A stretch of DNA of 64,000 bases from Desulfovibrio sp. ZJ209 (GCF_011039135.1 NZ_JAAKEJ010000002.1:310001-374000), one strand, 5' to 3'; shown: positions 45,593 through 55,568, counted from the stretch's first letter. Notes: generated by a model from the letters alone, not told the origin. Numbers and translations: made by a program.

Positions 45593-46246
45593 GGGGCACC
45601 TCTGCGTGGGCATTGGGGTCGGGCTGAAGGGTGGCCTGGGCCGCACATCCGGGCCGGCATGTAGGTTTCGCCACGGGCGCCGGCAGGGGCGCAACGCCAA
45701 CGGCAAAAAGGCGCCGCTTCGGCAGGGCGCCCGCGCCCATGTGGGGCATTTTCCTTGTGCCGGTCTGTCTGTGGCATAGTCCCAAACTGGAGAAATGTCC
45801 ATTTTTGGGACGGTGCGCAGCGCATTGCATAAAAAAATTTCGCAACTCCGGCGGCTTGCTTGGCATATCCATGCCGGGCCCGGAGCCGTACAGAGCTGTG
45901 ACGCAAAGCCGGCCCGCAGAACAGTGGCTCTCCCGCCGGATTTTCTGAAGGATATTCGCATACATGCGCGGGAGCAGTCCCCCGGGGCGCCGGCCCGAGG
46001 GAGGAACGCCCCGGGGGTGGCCCCACTTGCCCACCCAAACCTAAAACTCCCCGGCAGGGGCACACATTTCGGTCAACAAAAACCGCTGGGGGCGCCCTCA
46101 CGACAACGCGGGATTTTTATGGGGCTTCGCTGTCTCTGCGGCGGCGGCGCCAGTGCCGACCGTGCATGCTCTTGAGATGCCGGAGGCCGCACCACTCCCG
46201 GTGCGGCGTTCTGACTGATGCCAGGGATGAAAAAATCTTTGCAACG
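45593..46246. other. Gene-less 650-bp upstream region of the autotransporter
   Basis: No supported gene is present; the open frame leading into the autotransporter has no start signals here. A perfect 8-bp inverted repeat GTCCCAAA (45779-45786) and TTTGGGAC (45804-45811) lies about 190 bp upstream of the autotransporter and may be an operator. GCCGCACC and GGTGCGGC (46186-46207) form a small hairpin downstream of the tRNA. Confidence 0.4.
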
Positions 46247-46276
46247 AAAAAGGGCCCGCGCTCTCGCGCAAGCCCT
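46247..46276 (-). terminator. Terminator of the tRNA-Ala gene
   Basis: On the minus strand AGGGCTTGCGC pairs with GCGCGGGCCCT (two G-U pairs) around a GAGA loop, followed by TTTTT. It starts 7 bases after the tRNA CCA end. Confidence 0.78.
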
Positions 46277-46283
46277 CGAAAAG

Positions 46284-46359
<76 letters not shown>

Positions 46360-46370
46360 ATGGCCTGAAG

Positions 46371-46399
46371 AAGATAGCCGGCGCGGCATGCGCTGTCAA
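46371..46399 (-). promoter_or_regulatory. Sigma-70-type promoter of tRNA-Ala
   Basis: On the minus strand TTGACA (46394-46399), a 17-bp spacer and TATCTT (46371-46376) precede the tRNA start by 11 bases, giving a near-ideal stable-RNA promoter. Confidence 0.78.
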
Positions 46400-46478
46400 A
46401 TACTTTTTCCACTTTTTTGCGGCTGACGGGGGGCGGAGGCGGCCCGCGAACGCCCCTGCTTCGGCCTCCGCGCCGGCC

Positions 46479-47117
46479 CTAGTCAGGCGCGCTTTGGCGG
46501 GCGCTCACGCGCTTTTCAAAGCCCTTGCCCGTCCACTGGTAGGAAACCTCGTTGGCCAGCGGCACGTCCACCCTTCCCTTGCTGTTCCAGAAGACCGGCT
46601 CGGCCTTGAGGCCGCCGAGGCCGAGGCAAATGAGCACCGTGGGCATGACGTTCCCGGGGAGCTTCTGGCCCTTGCCGAGAAATTCGCGCGCGTCCGGCTC
46701 CGGCGGGGTGTCCACGGGCACGATGCGGCCCGAGGTATCCTGGCGCCAAAGCTCGACCGTGCAGATGGGCTCGCCGAGCGTGCCCACGGCCACGTCGGTG
46801 GAGCCGTCGCTGGTATTGCGGAAGAGCCGGAGGCCCACGGCCCGGTCGCGCAGGGGCAGGCTCGCAAAGACGAGCACGTCCGGGGTTTCACCGCTGATCT
46901 CCCAGAATTCCGTGCGCCCCTCGGTGAGCAGTTGCTGCTTGTCGGCTTCGGAAAGGCCCTCGGCCGTGGTCTCAAAAATGCTCGTGGGGAGGCTGGTGAA
47001 CAGGCCCCGGGCCGTGGCGCCATCGTCTTCCGCGCGGGGCGCGCCGGCCACGAGGGGCACGAGCAGCGCAAGCGCGGCCATGAGGCGCAGGGGGGCCAGC
47101 AACACTGAAAGACGCAT
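46479..47117 (-). CDS. Secreted protein of unknown function
   Basis: 212 residues from the ATG at 47117 with GGGTGGAGGATC upstream; a longer frame exists but reads as low-complexity sequence without a start signal. A signal peptide (about 1-28, LMAALALLVPLVAGAPRA) precedes a soluble body with one Cys pair. DVLVFASLPLRDRAVGLRLF and VPLANEVSYQWTGKGFEKR stand out, and the C-terminus resembles small periplasmic proteins with alternating beta strands. I do not recognise a family. It is 172 bp downstream of the chemoreceptor gene, in the same direction but separated by a terminator. Confidence 0.55.
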   Translation of the reverse strand: MRLSVLLAPLRLMAALALLVPLVAGAPRAEDDGATARGLFTSLPTSIFETTAEGLSEADKQQLLTEGRTEFWEISGETPDVLVFASLPLRDRAVGLRLFRNTSDGSTDVAVGTLGEPICTVELWRQDTSGRIVPVDTPPEPDAREFLGKGQKLPGNVMPTVLICLGLGGLKAEPVFWNSKGRVDVPLANEVSYQWTGKGFEKRVSARQSAPD

Positions 47118-47234
47118 GCGATCCTCCACCCCGGGCGTCTTTTGCCAGGGCGCCGCGGGCATTCGGGCTCTCACGGGCAAGCCGGGAATGTGTATGCCAT
47201 CCCCGGGCGGCTGTCCACGCGGGGGCGCTCCAGC

Positions 47235-47264
47235 AAAAGGGGCGCGCCCTTGCGGACGCGCCCC
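47235..47264 (-). terminator. Terminator after the chemoreceptor gene
   Basis: On the minus strand GGGGCGCG and CGCGCCCC pair around a 10-base loop, followed by TTTT. It is 24 bases past the stop of the methyl-accepting chemotaxis gene. Confidence 0.65.
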
Positions 47265-47288
47265 CTGCTTCTGCGCCCTTGCCACTGG

Positions 47289-49403
47289 CTAGGCGTTCTT
47301 CATCTCCTGGATGAGGTCGGTCAGCTTGTGGGCCTGGTTGGCGAGGTCGGACACGGCCTGGGTGGCTTCGGCCATGGCCTCGGCGGTCAGGCGGGACATG
47401 TCGTTGACCTCGATGATGGAGCGGTTGATCTCCTCGCTGGCCGCGGACTGCTCCTCGCTGGCGGCGGCGATGGCCTGCACCTGGTCGGAGGTGGCCTCCA
47501 CCGTGGCGACGATCTCCTCCAGCGCCGTGCCGGACTGGTTGGCCAGGTTGGTGGCTTCGCTTATACGCTGCACCGCGTTGTCCACGGCGCCCATGCTCTT
47601 GTCCGTGCTCTCCTGGATGGCGCGGATGGCGTTGCTGACGTCCAGGGTGGAGGTCATGGTCTTTTCAGCGAGCTTGCGCACTTCGTCGGCCACCACCGCG
47701 AACCCGCGGCCGGCCTCGCCCGCGCGGGCCGCTTCGATGGCCGCGTTGAGGGCGAGCAGGTTGGTCTGGTCGGCGATGTCGGAGATGACGCCCATGATGC
47801 GGTTGATGTCCTGCGCGCGCTCGTTGAGCTGGGCCATGTCTTCCTTGAGCTGGAGCGACACTTCGTGCACTTCGCCGATGCTCTGCACGACCTGCTGGAC
47901 CACGTGCTCGCCGGCCTCGGCCTTGGCCTTGGTGTCATTGGAGGCACCCGAGGCGGAACCGGCATTGCGGGCCACTTCCTGCACGGTGGCGTTCATCTCG
48001 TTCATGGCCGTGGCGGCTTCCTGCAGGCGCTGGGCCGATTCGGAGGCGCCGCGGTCGGACTGCTCGATCTGGGCGGAGAGCTCGGTGGAGGCGGAGGAGA
48101 TGATCTCGACCATGCCCTCGAGCTGGTTGGCCGCGGCCAGCATACCCTCGCGCTTGGCGCTCTCGGCCTTGCGGGCGGCCTCTTCGGCGCGGGCCATGGC
48201 GGCCTTGGCCTCTTCGGTGGCCTTCTCGGCCTGGGTGGACTTCTCGTGCGCCTCGGCGATGTTCTTCTTCAGCGCGGCCACCATGGCGCGCAGGGCGTCG
48301 GCGAGCTTGCCGGTCTCGTCCGTGGTGTGGACGTCCAGCTCCTTGTCCATGTGGCCGGCGGCCACTTCCTGGGCGAAGACCTGGGTGGTGGAGAGCGGCT
48401 TCACGATCATGCGGGTGATGATGACGGCGATGATAATGCCGAGCACCAGCACCACGAGCAGCATGATGGTCACCACCGTTGTGGAGGCCGAAAGGCTGCT
48501 GGCCGCGCCCATGACGGTCTGCTCGGTGTTCTTGGTGGTGAGCTCGACCATGGCGGAAGCATCCGCGCTCATGGCCTGGAGCTGCTCGTAGCGCTGCGTG
48601 GCGCTGGCGGCGAGCTCGCGCATGCGGGCGGCCACTTCGTCGGCGTCGCGCGCGAACTCGTTGTATTCCTTCATGGTCTCGTTGAAGAGCTCGCGGCCTT
48701 CCTCACGCTGGAGGTTGGCGGACATGGACTGGGCCTGCTTGCTGATGGTGCCCAGGCGCTCCTCGATCTTGGTGAACTGGGCCACGTCGCTGTGGCGTTC
48801 GGCGTTCATGAGGTCCTTGAGCACGCCGGAGACGCTCGCGTACATGTCTGCCGCGGCGGACATGTTCTTGGAATACTGGATGGCGGCGCTGAGGTTGCCG
48901 GCGCTGATGGAGGCCATCTGGCCGTCGCTCATGACCTTGATGAGCTGGTCGATCTTGGCGAGCGCCTCGTCGGCCGAGGTCATCATCTTGCCCATCACTT
49001 CCTGGGCCTGCTTGAAGACCACCTGGTTCTTGCGGACGAGGTCTTCATAGATGACGATGTCCTTTTCCGCCTTGGCGATGGCCTTGCCCGTGTTTTCGTA
49101 ATAGGTGACGGTGTTGACCTGCTTGATCTGCGCGAGCTCTTCCCGGTAGAGCTTCAAGTGCTCGAACGCCTGATTGATCTGGGCCTCGTCGCCCGTCTCG
49201 AAATAGGCCCGCGAGCAGTAGGCCGCGTTCAAGAGATTGTTCTGGAGCTCGCTCCAGTTGATGAGCCGGGGCATGCGGTCATGCGCGATGCTCTCCGAAA
49301 CGTCGGTGCCTTCGTTCATGGCGCGAATGGCCACAAAGCCCAGAACGAGCGTCAAAAAGATGATGGCGCAGAAGCCGCCGCCGATTTTCTTGCCAATGCT
49401 CAT
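47289..49403 (-). CDS. Methyl-accepting chemotaxis protein
   Basis: 704 residues from the ATG at 49403 (GGGAGGCTGGTA upstream). One N-terminal membrane helix ([16 protein letters not shown]), a ~300-residue periplasmic helical sensor, a second helix ([22 protein letters not shown]), a HAMP region ([21 protein letters not shown]) and a long coiled signalling domain. The hairpin tip is [20 protein letters not shown], which contacts CheA and CheW. It senses a ligand in the periplasm and steers motility. The sensor looks like a four-helix bundle, but its ligand is unknown. No chemotaxis kinase genes are nearby. Confidence 0.9.
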   Translation of the reverse strand: MSIGKKIGGGFCAIIFLTLVLGFVAIRAMNEGTDVSESIAHDRMPRLINWSELQNNLLNAAYCSRAYFETGDEAQINQAFEHLKLYREELAQIKQVNTVTYYENTGKAIAKAEKDIVIYEDLVRKNQVVFKQAQEVMGKMMTSADEALAKIDQLIKVMSDGQMASISAGNLSAAIQYSKNMSAAADMYASVSGVLKDLMNAERHSDVAQFTKIEERLGTISKQAQSMSANLQREEGRELFNETMKEYNEFARDADEVAARMRELAASATQRYEQLQAMSADASAMVELTTKNTEQTVMGAASSLSASTTVVTIMLLVVLVLGIIIAVIITRMIVKPLSTTQVFAQEVAAGHMDKELDVHTTDETGKLADALRAMVAALKKNIAEAHEKSTQAEKATEEAKAAMARAEEAARKAESAKREGMLAAANQLEGMVEIISSASTELSAQIEQSDRGASESAQRLQEAATAMNEMNATVQEVARNAGSASGASNDTKAKAEAGEHVVQQVVQSIGEVHEVSLQLKEDMAQLNERAQDINRIMGVISDIADQTNLLALNAAIEAARAGEAGRGFAVVADEVRKLAEKTMTSTLDVSNAIRAIQESTDKSMGAVDNAVQRISEATNLANQSGTALEEIVATVEATSDQVQAIAAASEEQSAASEEINRSIIEVNDMSRLTAEAMAEATQAVSDLANQAHKLTDLIQEMKNA

Positions 49404-49649
49404 TACCAGCCTCCCATGCCTTCCTTTCTTGCCGCCCCGGCAATCGGGCAGCGTTGATGCCAGTTTCCGCGCGGTGCTGCCGGGTCTGCCCCGGCAGACC
49501 TGCCATGCAAACGCAGCCCGCCGGGCTCCTTTGCCTGCTCTATCGGCCGCGGCGCCTGAAAGATTAGGCCGCCGCCCGTGCCGATGCTGAGGAAAGCCTG
49601 TTGTGCTCGTGGGTTGATGGGGTGGGCCAGCTTCCTGCTGCACGCCAAT

Positions 49650-49832
49650 GCCGAAATTATCCGTCAAAAACAGCCTTTTCGGTGCTGGCTGCGTCAGAGA
49701 AAAATTTTCTTGGTCGAGTACTTAAGTACACTCCCTACGAAAATTTTTATCTTCCTTGCCAGCCCCGAAAAATCTTATTTTTTAGGATTCTTCCGGCACC
49801 AGCACCCGTCTTCCGCTACGCTCCAGACGGGA
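49650..49832 (+). repeat. Structured ~183-bp intergenic element, copy A
   Basis: This AT-rich stretch upstream of the chemoreceptor is a near copy, in inverted orientation, of 55776-55956. Shared blocks include CCGAAATTATCCGTCAAAAA, GTCGAGTACTTAAGTACACT and CTTATTTTTTAGGATT. It holds the 12-bp palindrome GTACTTAAGTAC nested between AAAATTTTC and GAAAATTTTT arms, and an end hairpin CCGTCT/AGACGG. It has no open frame of its own and occupies most of the gene-less stretch 49404-49865. Confidence 0.8.
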
Positions 49833-49865
49833 TAGCGGAAGTCCATCCTCCCATTGCAAGCCAAT

Positions 49866-50837
49866 CTATAAAAACCTGTCCTCCGCCTCGAGATGCGCGC
49901 GCACATAGTCCGCCACACCCTCTTCCAGCGGCGTGAAGCGCACCGGGCACGACACTTCCGCAAGCCACGCCATGTCCGCCTTGGTGAATGCCTGGTACTT
50001 GCCTCGCAGGGCCACGGGCATGTCCACATAGTCGATGGCCGGCTCGCGCCCCATGGCCGCGAAGACCGCGCGGGTCAAGTCGTTGAAGCTGCGCGCCTCG
50101 CCCGTGCCCACGTTGCGGATGCCGTTGACCCGCGGGTTCTCCAGAAGCCAGGCCATGAGCCGCGCGCAGTCCTTGGCGTAGACGAAATCGCGCTTCTGCT
50201 CGCCGTGGGCCACGGCCGGGTCGTCCGAACGGAAGAGCGCCATACGGCCCGTCTCGCGGATGCGGGCATGCGCCTTCATGACCACGCTCGCCATGTCGCC
50301 CTTGTGGTACTCGTTGGGGCCGTAGACATTGAAAAACTTGAGGCTCGCCACCGCGTCCGCCAGCCCCTCGCGCAGAAGCCAGAGATCGAAGAGCTGCTTG
50401 GAATAGCCGTACATGTTGAGCGGCCGCAAGCGCGGCACGAGCGCGGCATCGTCGCTGAAGCCCTGGCTGCCGTCGCCGTAGGTGGCCGCGGAGCTCGCGT
50501 TGATGACGCGCGCGCCCTTGTCGAGCGCATAGCGGCAGACATCGCGGCTGTAATGGAAATTGTTTTCCATGAGGAAGTCGGCGTCGGCCTCCGTGGTGGA
50601 GGAGCAGGCGCCGAGGTGAACGAGGGCGTCCACCTTGAATGGCAGCGCGTCGCGGCGCACGAGGTCGAGGAAGCGGTCCTTGTGGAGAAAGTCCGCGTAG
50701 CGGCGCTTGACGAGATTGCCCCACTTGGGGCCGGCGCCGAGATGGTCCACGACGATGATGTCGGTGAGACCCAGGCTGTTGAGCTGCCAGAGGAGCACGC
50801 TCCCCAGAAAGCCGGCGCCGCCGGTGATCACATACAT
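49866..50837 (-). CDS. hldD: ADP-L-glycero-D-manno-heptose 6-epimerase
   Basis: 323 residues of the extended short-chain dehydrogenase family. The TGGAGFLG nucleotide-binding motif starts at residue 5, HLGACSSTTEAD and INASSAATYGDG follow, and the catalytic pair is in MYGYSKQLFD. FNVYGPNEYHKGDMASVV and GKYQAFTKAD match HldD specifically. It makes the heptose donor for the lipopolysaccharide inner core. GGAGG precedes the ATG. Its stop lies 34 bp from repeat copy A. Confidence 0.93.
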   Translation of the reverse strand: MYVITGGAGFLGSVLLWQLNSLGLTDIIVVDHLGAGPKWGNLVKRRYADFLHKDRFLDLVRRDALPFKVDALVHLGACSSTTEADADFLMENNFHYSRDVCRYALDKGARVINASSAATYGDGSQGFSDDAALVPRLRPLNMYGYSKQLFDLWLLREGLADAVASLKFFNVYGPNEYHKGDMASVVMKAHARIRETGRMALFRSDDPAVAHGEQKRDFVYAKDCARLMAWLLENPRVNGIRNVGTGEARSFNDLTRAVFAAMGREPAIDYVDMPVALRGKYQAFTKADMAWLAEVSCPVRFTPLEEGVADYVRAHLEAEDRFL

Positions 50838-51067
50838 GCGCGCCTCCGCGGGGCGGGCGCGTGCCGCTCCGGCCCCCGCCCCCGTACTGATCGGGCGCGA
50901 AGATGCTACCGCAAAGCCACGCGGCCCTCAAGCCCCATGCGCGCAGTCCGGCACACCCGGGCCGCGCTGGACAAGGCACGCGTTTTGCAGCATAGTGGAC
51001 ACGGGGCGGAAGACCCCCCCGCCGCCGGTGCCCCTCCCGGGCGCGGCACACAACCAAGGAGCCCCCC

Positions 51068-51574
51068 ATGCAACGCACATATACCACCCACAGCTCTGGC
51101 CACAGCTCGGGCCCCGGCCTCCTGCAGCGGCTGGGCGCCTTCACGCGCCTCACGGCCCTCGGCATCCTGGCCGGTTTCATGCTCTTCTTCCACACGGGCG
51201 AAGGCATGGCCGCCCCCGGCGCCCACAAGGCCGGCCACGCGGCCCACGCCCCCGCCCATACCGGGGGGGCTGACCGCTTCGCCGCCATGGACAGGAACGG
51301 CGACGGCAAGGTGGTCATCGAGGAATTCCAGTCGGCTTCGCCCGGCATGTCCGAACGCGCGTTTGCTGTCATTGACAGCAATGGCGACGGCGCCATCGAG
51401 CGCGTGGAGTGGGATGCCTTCATGAAGGGCCACGCCGCGGGCGTGCCGCCGCAGGGCATGGCCATGCCCCAGCCAGAGACGGCCCCGCGCCTGAACAATA
51501 TCCCCGGCGATCCGCTTATCCCGCCGCCGGACAGCGCGGACCTCCCCCTCATGCGGCCGCCGAGTGGCAACTGA
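51068..51574 (+). CDS. EF-hand domain protein, membrane-anchored or secreted
   Basis: 168 residues. A hydrophobic segment near residues 27-45 (LTALGILAGFMLFF) acts as a signal or anchor. Two EF-hand loops follow, DRNGDGKVVIEEF and DSNGDGAIERVEW, both with full Ca2+ ligand patterns. A Pro/Met-rich tail (PPQGMAMPQPETAPRL) ends it. AAGGAGCCCCCC precedes the ATG. It probably binds Ca2+ in the envelope; the role is unknown. Its end overlaps the start of the YgiQ gene by 11 bases. Confidence 0.78.
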   Translation: MQRTYTTHSSGHSSGPGLLQRLGAFTRLTALGILAGFMLFFHTGEGMAAPGAHKAGHAAHAPAHTGGADRFAAMDRNGDGKVVIEEFQSASPGMSERAFAVIDSNGDGAIERVEWDAFMKGHAAGVPPQGMAMPQPETAPRLNNIPGDPLIPPPDSADLPLMRPPSGN

Positions 51575-53546
51575 TTTCCCCGCTTTTCCCGAACTCCCCG
51601 CGCCGTCAGAGGGCGGCGCGGGGAGCCTTGCGCAGCCCGCCTTCCTGCCCATGAGCGCCGCCGACCTGGCCCGGCTGGGCTGGGACGGCATCGACGTGCT
51701 GCTCGTGAGCGGCGACGCCTATGTGGATCACCCGGCCTTCGGCTGCGCGCTCTTGGGCCGCTGGCTCATCCGCCACGGCTTCCGCGTCGGCCTCGTCTGC
51801 CAGCCGCGCTGGGACAGACCCGACGACCTCCTCGCCATGGGGCGCCCGCGCCTTTTCGCGGGCATCAGCGCGGGCGCGCTGGATTCCCTGCTCGCCCATT
51901 ACACGGCCTTTCGCAAAAAACGCCATGACGACGCCTATACGCCGGGCGGCGTGGCGGGGAAACGCCCCAACCGCGCCTCGCTCGTCTACGCCAACCTGGC
52001 GCGCCGAGCCTTCCCGGGGCTGCCGCTGGTGCTCGGCGGCATCGAGGCCTCCCTGCGCCGGGCCACGCACTACGATTTCTGGACCGACGCCCTGCGCCGC
52101 CCCCTGCTCATGGACGCCAAGGCCGACCTCATCGTCTGGGGCATGGGCGAGCGCGCCACCCTCGCCTGCGCGCAAAGGCTGGCCGCAGCAGCCCGTGGCG
52201 ACATGGATGCCGCGTCGGCGCTGCGCGGCATCCCCGGTACGGCGTGGCTGGAAAAGCTGGACGCGGAAGGCCATCCAGCGCCGCAAGACGGCGCCCTGCG
52301 CGAAAAGCTGGCGGCAGGGCCGCTGGTGCGTTTTCCCTCGCATGCGGAGATCGAAGCCGAGCCCGTGGAGCTTTTGCGCCTTGCGCAGGCCATGGAAGCC
52401 CATGTGCACGCCGGCGACGCCTGGGCCTATCAGCCGGTGGACTCGCGCTGCGTGGTCTTTACGCCCCCGGCCACGCCGCTCAGCGGGGAGGAGATGGACG
52501 CGCTCTACAGCCTGCCCTTCCGGCGCGCGGCCCACCCCTCCTACACCGAGCCCATCCCGGCGGCGGAGATGCTGGCCACGAGCCTCACCAGCCACCGGGG
52601 CTGCGGGGGCGGCTGCGCCTTCTGCTCCATCGCGCTGCACCAGGGGCGGCGCGTGAGCTCGCGCTCGGCCGCGTCCATCCTTGAGGAAGCCGCAGGACTG
52701 GCCCGGGCGCATGCGGGTGGCAAACACCGGCGCGGCGCCCGGGGCGTTGCCATTTCGGATATCGGCGGCCCCACGGCCAACATGTGGCAGGCGCGTTGCG
52801 CGCTTGCCCCTTCGGGCAAGGGCGGCAAGCCGGGCGGCTGCAAGCGCAAGAGCTGCTGCTTTCCCGCGCCCTGCCCGCACTTCGCGACGCCGCAAAGGGA
52901 GCATGTGGAGCTGTTGCGCGCCGCGGCGGCGCAGCCCGGCGTCTCCTCGGTGCGGGTGGCGAGCGGTGTGCGGCCCGACATCGCGCTCAGGGAGCCTGCC
53001 GCGCTGGCCGCCTATGCGCGCGAGTTCACGGGCGGCCAGCTCAAGGTGGCGCCCGAGCACAGCGAGCCCGGGGTGCTCAGCCGCATGCGCAAGCCGGGCA
53101 CGGCCACGCTCGACGCCTTTCTCGAGGCTTTCGCGCGCGAAAGCCGGGCCGCCGGGCGCGAGCAGTATGTCATCCCCTACCTCATGAGCGCCTATCCCGG
53201 CTGCACGGACGACGACATGCGGGCGCTCGCCCGCTGGCTCAAGCGCCGGGGCTGGAACCCGCGCCAGACACAATGTTTCATCCCCACGCCGGGCACGGTG
53301 GCCACGGCCATGTTCTATTGCGGCCGGGACGAGGCCGGGGAAAAGATATATGTGGCCCGCAGCGACGCCGAGCGCCTGCGGCAGCACGGCATCCTCATGG
53401 GGCGGGCGGAAGGGGCAAGAAAAAGAAAGGAAGACGGCCCGCGCCGCCAGAAACAGAAACCCGGCAGTCCCGCGCGACGGAGCGTGGAAAATCCGGGCCG
53501 CAGAAAAGCCCCGCGCACACCAAGGAGCACACATGTCCAGCACTGA
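51564..53546 (+). CDS. YgiQ family radical SAM protein
   Basis: 660 residues, GTG start at 51564 overlapping the previous gene. This start keeps the family N-terminal block (FLPMSAADLARLGWDGIDVL, then SGDAYVDHPAFG). The radical SAM cluster motif is GCGGGCAFCS (C-x3-C-x2-C) after TSLTSHR. The Cys-rich stretch KRKSCCFPAPCPHF and the QCFIPTPGTVATAMFY block are family marks. YgiQ proteins are widespread with no settled function. The C-terminal ~60 residues are Lys/Arg/Pro-rich and probably disordered. Confidence 0.87.
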   Translation: MATDFPAFPELPAPSEGGAGSLAQPAFLPMSAADLARLGWDGIDVLLVSGDAYVDHPAFGCALLGRWLIRHGFRVGLVCQPRWDRPDDLLAMGRPRLFAGISAGALDSLLAHYTAFRKKRHDDAYTPGGVAGKRPNRASLVYANLARRAFPGLPLVLGGIEASLRRATHYDFWTDALRRPLLMDAKADLIVWGMGERATLACAQRLAAAARGDMDAASALRGIPGTAWLEKLDAEGHPAPQDGALREKLAAGPLVRFPSHAEIEAEPVELLRLAQAMEAHVHAGDAWAYQPVDSRCVVFTPPATPLSGEEMDALYSLPFRRAAHPSYTEPIPAAEMLATSLTSHRGCGGGCAFCSIALHQGRRVSSRSAASILEEAAGLARAHAGGKHRRGARGVAISDIGGPTANMWQARCALAPSGKGGKPGGCKRKSCCFPAPCPHFATPQREHVELLRAAAAQPGVSSVRVASGVRPDIALREPAALAAYAREFTGGQLKVAPEHSEPGVLSRMRKPGTATLDAFLEAFARESRAAGREQYVIPYLMSAYPGCTDDDMRALARWLKRRGWNPRQTQCFIPTPGTVATAMFYCGRDEAGEKIYVARSDAERLRQHGILMGRAEGARKRKEDGPRRQKQKPGSPARRSVENPGRRKAPRTPRSTHVQH

Positions 53547-53802
53547 GCACACCGGGGGCGCCCCGCTCGCCGCGGCCGTGGAGGCCCTTGAGGGACGCAT
53601 CGCGCGCCTCGAGGAGACCGCCTTTTTTCAGGAAGAACGCCTCAAGGAGCTGGACAGCGCGCTCACGGCCCAGCAGGCCCAGCTCGACGCCATTGAGCGC
53701 CAGCTCGCCGACCTGGGCGCCTTGGCCCGTTCCCTGCGCGACAAGCTCGCGGACGCGCCGGAAAACGCGCTGCCCCCGCATTCCCTGCCCGAGCGGTACT
53801 GA
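53533..53802 (+). CDS. SlyX-like coiled-coil protein
   Basis: 89 residues from an ATG with AAGGAG upstream, overlapping the end of the YgiQ gene by 14 bases. Residues 15-75 are a continuous heptad-type coiled coil (LEGRIARLEETAFFQEERL, then LDSALTAQQAQLDAIERQL), and the C-terminus ends PPHSLPERY, as in SlyX proteins (PPHY-type ending). SlyX function is unknown. Confidence 0.8.
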   Translation: MSSTEHTGGAPLAAAVEALEGRIARLEETAFFQEERLKELDSALTAQQAQLDAIERQLADLGALARSLRDKLADAPENALPPHSLPERY

Positions 53803-53846
53803 AAAGGCCGGAGCCGCCCCGGGGTGCGGCAGGGCAGGCTCCGGCC
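53801..53846 (-). terminator. Terminator after the DsbA-like gene
   Basis: GGCCGGAGCC and GGCTCCGGCC form a perfect 10-bp inverted repeat. On the minus strand it is followed by TTTTC, so it serves the gene ending at 53875. The plus-strand gene slyX also ends here, but without a T-run. Confidence 0.6.
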
Positions 53847-53874
53847 CATGGGAGGCCCGGATTTCTCCGTGGGC

Positions 53875-54591
53875 CTAGGCCCGTTTCCGGCTTTTGCCGG
53901 CCGAGCAGTCCTCCGCAAAGGAGCAGCCCTCATGTTCGGCCGGCTCGATGTGCATGTCGCGCATGACATCCGCAAGGCGGGAGGAAGCCGTCTCGTAGCG
54001 GACAAAGCCCCGCGTCACGGCGTAAATGTCGTTCTCTTTGGCGAGAAAGACGCTCGGATACGAGCCCACCTCGCCCAGCAGCCGCTCCGCCTCGGCAAGG
54101 TTGCGCCGCGTGTCGGCGAGCGCCGCCTCGGTGTCCAGGGCGTTTTCCAGCCTGGCCGCGGGGATGCCCCAGTGCGCGGCGGTCTCCTCCAGCGCTTCCG
54201 GCGCGAACATGTCAACGCCCTTGAGGTAGAACAGGTCTTCCAGCCAGAGGAGCTGGTCCAGCTCCCGCCCCATGGCCAGGCGCTTCAGGGTGACGAGGAT
54301 CTCGTCCGCGCCGGGGGAATACATGCGCACTTCCCTGCCCGCCTGCGCCGCCTCGATGGCCCCGGTGAGCGGGCGCCCCACGGTCTTTTCCACGTCGCGC
54401 CAGAAGTCCACGAGGTCAGGGTTGGCGGCCATGTCCTCCGCGAGCGTCATGGGCCGCGAAACGAGGTTGCCCCCAACGACCTTTACGGGGATCTCCGGGT
54501 GCTGTGCCGCGAGTTGTTTCATGATCGGGCCGAAGCCGTAACACCAGGGGCAGAACACATCTGCCAGGTAGATAAAATGCGTCCCTTCCAT
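53875..54591 (-). CDS. DsbA-family thioredoxin-fold oxidoreductase (FrnE-like)
   Basis: 238 residues without a signal peptide, so probably cytoplasmic. The thioredoxin-fold active site is FCPWC (C14, C17), followed by the inserted helical domain (about 65-165) and the cis-Pro region GSYPSVFLA. It resembles the FrnE/2-hydroxychromene-2-carboxylate isomerase branch of the DsbA family. A disulfide-related redox role is likely. The C-terminus carries two extra Cys residues (GCSFAEDCSAG). It is downstream of the radical SAM gene, in the same direction. Confidence 0.8.
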   Translation of the reverse strand: MEGTHFIYLADVFCPWCYGFGPIMKQLAAQHPEIPVKVVGGNLVSRPMTLAEDMAANPDLVDFWRDVEKTVGRPLTGAIEAAQAGREVRMYSPGADEILVTLKRLAMGRELDQLLWLEDLFYLKGVDMFAPEALEETAAHWGIPAARLENALDTEAALADTRRNLAEAERLLGEVGSYPSVFLAKENDIYAVTRGFVRYETASSRLADVMRDMHIEPAEHEGCSFAEDCSAGKSRKRA

Positions 54592-54641
54592 GCGTGCTTC
54601 TCCTTTCAGGAATACCCGGCCAGGCCCGGTATTCCCGCCGT

Positions 54642-55568
54642 TCAGTTTTGCGGTTGCGCGGGCTTGCAGTCCTCTTCCATTTGCCGGCGGTTGATGGCCG
54701 CTTCCAGCTCGCTTTCCGAATATCGGGCGAGGATGGCGTCGATGTCGGTGAGGATCTTTTTCTTCGCCGCCGCGTCCGAGGTCTGGAAGCGGTAGTGCAG
54801 GGGGTTGAGGTAGTGGATGCCGTCATAGAAGGTATCCACGGTGAGCTCCTGCAAAAAAAGCCGCAATTCCTCGATCTTTTCCCGCTCCGGGGCCTGGACG
54901 AAAAGGCCTTCTTCCTGGAGTTTCGCCGCGCCCGTGCCTTCGGTCACGGTCATGCCGGTGGAGACGATGCGCACGGGCTTGAGCCGATTGAACAACGCGG
55001 CGGTCTCGCGGGCCGATTTTTCGCCCGCGCCCTTGCCGCCCATGCCGATGATGTAAAAGACGGTGTAGTCGATGCCCGCGGCGTCGAGGCGCTTCAACTG
55101 CTTCAGGGATTCCGCCGCGTTGTGGCCCTTGTTCATGAGCTCAAGGGCGTCGTCATTGCCGTTTTCCGTGCCCACATAGAGCTGGCGCACGCCCAGCTCC
55201 CGCAGCTCCGTAAGGTCCGCGTCCGACTTGTCGGCGATGGCGTCGACCCTGCTGAACATGGAGACCTTGCCCGTCTTGGAGGAATTTTGGGGGTAATATT
55301 TGCGGATGACGGCGAAAAATTCGCGGAATTTTCTGACAGGCAGCACAAAAGTATTCGAGCCCACGAGGAAGATGTCCGTATTCGGCGGATAAAAGGCCCT
55401 CTGGCTCAGGATCTCCTGCTCAAGGTCGTCCGGCGTGGTGACGAGAAAGGGGTAGTCCTTCAGCCTGTAGCAGAAATTGCACTTGTTCCAGTTGCAGCTC
55501 TGGGTCACGGGCAGAAGCAGCGAATTGGCCTCCATGGGCGGGCGGTAGACGGGCTCCGCGAACTTCAT
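54642..55568 (-). CDS. Radical SAM protein of unknown specificity
   Basis: 308 residues with the cluster motif QSCNWNKCNFCYR (C-x4-C-x2-C) near residue 25. VGSNTFVLP, MFSRVDAIA and VGTENGNDDALELMNKGHN follow the Elp3/MiaB-type barrel pattern, and YIIGMGGKGAGEKSARETA the later strand. The N-terminus LLLPVTQSCNW resembles small B12-independent radical SAM proteins often labelled Elp3-like. No substrate is known. Its ATG has AAGGAGAAGAGG upstream. An AT-rich leader and repeat copy B lie upstream. Confidence 0.8.
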   Translation of the reverse strand: MKFAEPVYRPPMEANSLLLPVTQSCNWNKCNFCYRLKDYPFLVTTPDDLEQEILSQRAFYPPNTDIFLVGSNTFVLPVRKFREFFAVIRKYYPQNSSKTGKVSMFSRVDAIADKSDADLTELRELGVRQLYVGTENGNDDALELMNKGHNAAESLKQLKRLDAAGIDYTVFYIIGMGGKGAGEKSARETAALFNRLKPVRIVSTGMTVTEGTGAAKLQEEGLFVQAPEREKIEELRLFLQELTVDTFYDGIHYLNPLHYRFQTSDAAAKKKILTDIDAILARYSESELEAAINRRQMEEDCKPAQPQN

